Part shown: in pieces, positions 4,038 to 5,209 of the stretch | Layout of the letters: each line of letters opens with the position of its first letter | Position numbering within the stretch: the first letter of the stretch is position 1 | Translations under genes and position numbers: made by a program | From: Roseiflexaceae bacterium | GTDB lineage: Bacteria; Chloroflexota; Chloroflexia; Chloroflexales; Roseiflexaceae | DNA: 5,209 nucleotides | Reading direction: 5' to 3' | NCBI GenBank assembly: GCA_014381165.1 | Contig: JACMIM010000676.1 | Coordinates: 1 to 5,209 of the forward strand | Notes under the pieces: model-generated | The model's database searches: none | What the model was told of the DNA's origin: nothing | The model's input: the letters and a program-made list of their open reading frames with translations, nothing else

Positions 4038-4553
4038 TCAGGCGACTTGCTCGCCAACTACAATAACTCCAGCACGCAGAAATGCCGCATAACGTCCTGG
4101 CGTCAGGACAGCCAACGGCGCGTTCCAGTGAACCACGCAGGATTGCGTGCTCATGCCACCCGTCAGCGCGTAGCCAGTCTTGCCGGTGGTGGGCGCTAGC
4201 CAAATCTCATCGCCAGCACGCTGCACGTCAATCCGCTCGGGGCTACCCAAGTCATACCAAATTTGTTTGGCAATCGCCAGGCGCATGCGCTTTGCACCAG
4301 TCTGCGGATCTGGCTCGTGGGTGATACGGATGTACATTCCAGGGCTGCGCTCGACCTTGGGTGGCTTTGGCGCGGGCGTCGCCGAAAGCTCCTGCGAGCG
4401 GTTGGGGATTTCGCGGGCGGCCAGGCGCTCCTGTTGATCGGCCATTGCACGCAGATCGATGGCGAGTTGACGGCGGCGCGCGGGGCTGGGGCGCGGGCCG
4501 AGTAGCTCGACAACCGCTCGACGCAACAGATCGTAGATGTCGTCGGTGCTCAC
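4038..4553 (-). CDS. hypothetical protein, helical N-terminus and beta-rich C-terminus
   Basis: I do not recognise this 171-residue protein. Residues 1-47 are Arg/Leu/Ala-rich and probably helical (IYDLLRRAVVELLG, then RRRQLAIDLRAMADQQERLA). Residues 52-72 form a Pro/Lys/Ser linker. Residues 73-171 look like a beta domain, with MYIRITHE, MRLAIAKQIWYDLG, RIDVQRAGDEIWLAP and LTPGRYAAFLRAGVIVVGE. The middle of that domain faintly recalls an AbrB-like swapped hairpin, but this is not strong enough to assign. There is no signal peptide or transmembrane helix. The GTG start at 4553 is preceded by AAGGA (4563-4567 on the minus strand) at good spacing. The gene lies 56 nt downstream of shikimate kinase on the same strand, so it is probably co-transcribed, though nothing links it to aromatic biosynthesis. 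The coding call is good, the function unknown. Confidence 0.75.
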   Translation of the reverse strand: MSTDDIYDLLRRAVVELLGPRPSPARRRQLAIDLRAMADQQERLAAREIPNRSQELSATPAPKPPKVERSPGMYIRITHEPDPQTGAKRMRLAIAKQIWYDLGSPERIDVQRAGDEIWLAPTTGKTGYALTGGMSTQSCVVHWNAPLAVLTPGRYAAFLRAGVIVVGEQVA

Positions 4554-4562
4554 CGTATTCTT

Positions 4563-4567
4563 TCCTT
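4563..4567 (-). promoter_or_regulatory. Shine-Dalgarno of the hypothetical gene
   Basis: AAGGA on the minus strand ends 9 bases before the GTG at 4553. It supports this start and independent translation from the upstream kinase gene. Confidence 0.6.
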
Positions 4568-4609
4568 GCTCCAGTCCTTTTACACGGCCGAAGGCGAGTA
4601 TACCGCGCC

Positions 4610-5161
4610 TTATGAACGCGGTGGATCGTTCAACAATCCGAACGCACGCACGATCTCGTCGGCCACCTGCTGCGGGGAAAGCAGGTCGGTATGCAGCGTC
4701 CAGTCGGCCAGATCATAGAAAGGCTGCCTGGCGGCCTTGAGCACGCGAATGCGTTCGAGCGGATCGTCGGTGGAGAGCAGCGGGCGGGCGGCGTCGGGGG
4801 TTGCCAGGGCCAACTGGCGCTGCATGCGGGCAAGCAGGAGTTCGGGCCGCGCCTCCAGCGCCACCAGCCAGCCATTTGCCGCCATCAATTGGCGATTCTC
4901 CGCAGCTATCACCGCGCCGCCACCAGTCGCCAGCACAAATGGCGCGGCCCCAGCCAGTGAACGCAACGCCGCTGTTTCGCGTGCGCGAAAGCCAGCCTCG
5001 CCCTCGCGCTCGAAGAGAGCAGGCACGCTCAACCCGCTTTGCTCGGTAATCATACCATCGAGATCGTATGCCGACCAGCCAAGTTGTGCGCCGACAAGCT
5101 GCGCAACAGTCGATTTACCGGTGCCGCTAAACCCAACCAGGTAGATGCCACGCATTGCCAC
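4610..5161 (-). CDS. aroK: shikimate kinase
   Basis: Shikimate kinase phosphorylates shikimate with ATP to shikimate 3-phosphate, the fifth step of the chorismate pathway, in the cytoplasm. The 183-residue product has the family's normal length and every expected motif. Walker A reads GFSGTGKST (10-18), with Asp33 and Asp35 in YDLDG and Phe58-Arg59 with Glu62 for shikimate binding. The Gly triplet is at 80-82, the lid contains ARPLL with Arg126, and the late RQPFYDLAD segment contains Arg145. It is a nucleoside-monophosphate-kinase fold. Two starts are possible: GTG 5161, five bases after GAGGAG, or ATG 5155, eleven bases after it, which gives MRGIYLVG and fits homologues slightly better. The upstream partner is outside the window; the hypothetical gene follows 56 nt downstream. 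Function is very secure; the choice between aroK and aroL naming is conventional. Confidence 0.95.
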   Translation of the reverse strand: MAMRGIYLVGFSGTGKSTVAQLVGAQLGWSAYDLDGMITEQSGLSVPALFEREGEAGFRARETAALRSLAGAAPFVLATGGGAVIAAENRQLMAANGWLVALEARPELLLARMQRQLALATPDAARPLLSTDDPLERIRVLKAARQPFYDLADWTLHTDLLSPQQVADEIVRAFGLLNDPPRS

Positions 5162-5166
5162 CGCCG

Positions 5167-5172
5167 CTCCTC
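5167..5172 (-). promoter_or_regulatory. Shine-Dalgarno of shikimate kinase
   Basis: GAGGAG on the minus strand lies 5 bases before GTG 5161 and 11 bases before ATG 5155, so it can serve either start but does not settle which is used. Confidence 0.65.
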
Positions 5173-5209
5173 GACAACTGATTCGCCTGGCGGCTAACGC
5201 CGCTGGCTG

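Noticed and set aside
3871..4203. 110-codon minus-strand open frame
   Set aside because: It runs from the antisense frame of the hypothetical gene through the transposon-like element; its sequence has no domain character.
4597..4602. TATACT on the minus strand as an internal promoter for the hypothetical gene
   Set aside because: No -35 box at any usual spacing and no extended -10; co-transcription with shikimate kinase is simpler.
4737..5144. 135-codon plus-strand open frame opposite shikimate kinase
   Set aside because: The minus strand has every shikimate kinase motif; this frame is a GC-driven shadow.
5194..5209. Possible C-terminal end (SQRR, stop TAG) of a gene upstream of shikimate kinase
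   Set aside because: Only four codons are visible in one of three frames and the other two frames stay open, so it cannot be told from chance.

Overview
The window looks like a GC-rich chromosomal segment of a Chloroflexota bacterium, probably Chloroflexales/Roseiflexineae. This rests on protein style, dense intergenic palindromes and mobile-element debris; it was not tested by any search. Six complete genes and one gene fragment can be supported. The left edge (1-48, minus strand) is the start of a PadR-type repressor gene. It has a near-consensus sigma-70 promoter, a strong Shine-Dalgarno and a direct repeat that could be its operator.

Positions 49-472 hold no intact gene. They carry structured and repetitive DNA: a 14-bp inverted repeat enclosing two hairpins, and a degraded insertion-sequence end followed by a 25-codon remnant that resembles the N-terminus of an ISAs1-family transposase.

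Three plus-strand genes follow. The first is a spermidine-synthase-like Rossmann protein (473-1282) that appears to be transcribed leaderless from a TACAAT box. After a block of palindromes with TGAA loops comes an acetoacetate-decarboxylase-like protein (1466-2140), which keeps the Schiff-base lysine but has Gln in place of the following lysine. The last is a classical short-chain dehydrogenase/reductase (2214-3011). An imperfect inverted repeat sits across the junction of the second and third genes, supplies the stop codon of the former and falsely extends the reading frame of the latter. Those two genes are probably one transcription unit. They could act on related keto-acid or ketone substrates, but no pathway can be named.

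A separate gene (3252-3764), with its own extended -10 promoter and a leader of about 125 nt, encodes a 170-residue protein whose C-terminal third resembles bacterial AP2/ERF-like DNA-binding domains. It converges on a minus-strand pair at the right edge: shikimate kinase (5161-4610, aromatic amino-acid biosynthesis) followed 56 nt downstream by an unrecognised 171-residue protein (4553-4038).

The most striking structure is a 211-bp non-coding element (3809-4019) between the convergent genes. It has near-perfect terminal inverted repeats, a flanking 6-bp direct repeat ACAATT, internal duplicated units and a nested perfect hairpin with 19-bp arms. It has the layout of a MITE, a non-autonomous transposon. 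I found no convincing undescribed multi-gene system. The novelty here lies mainly in the repeat elements and in some individual gene details.
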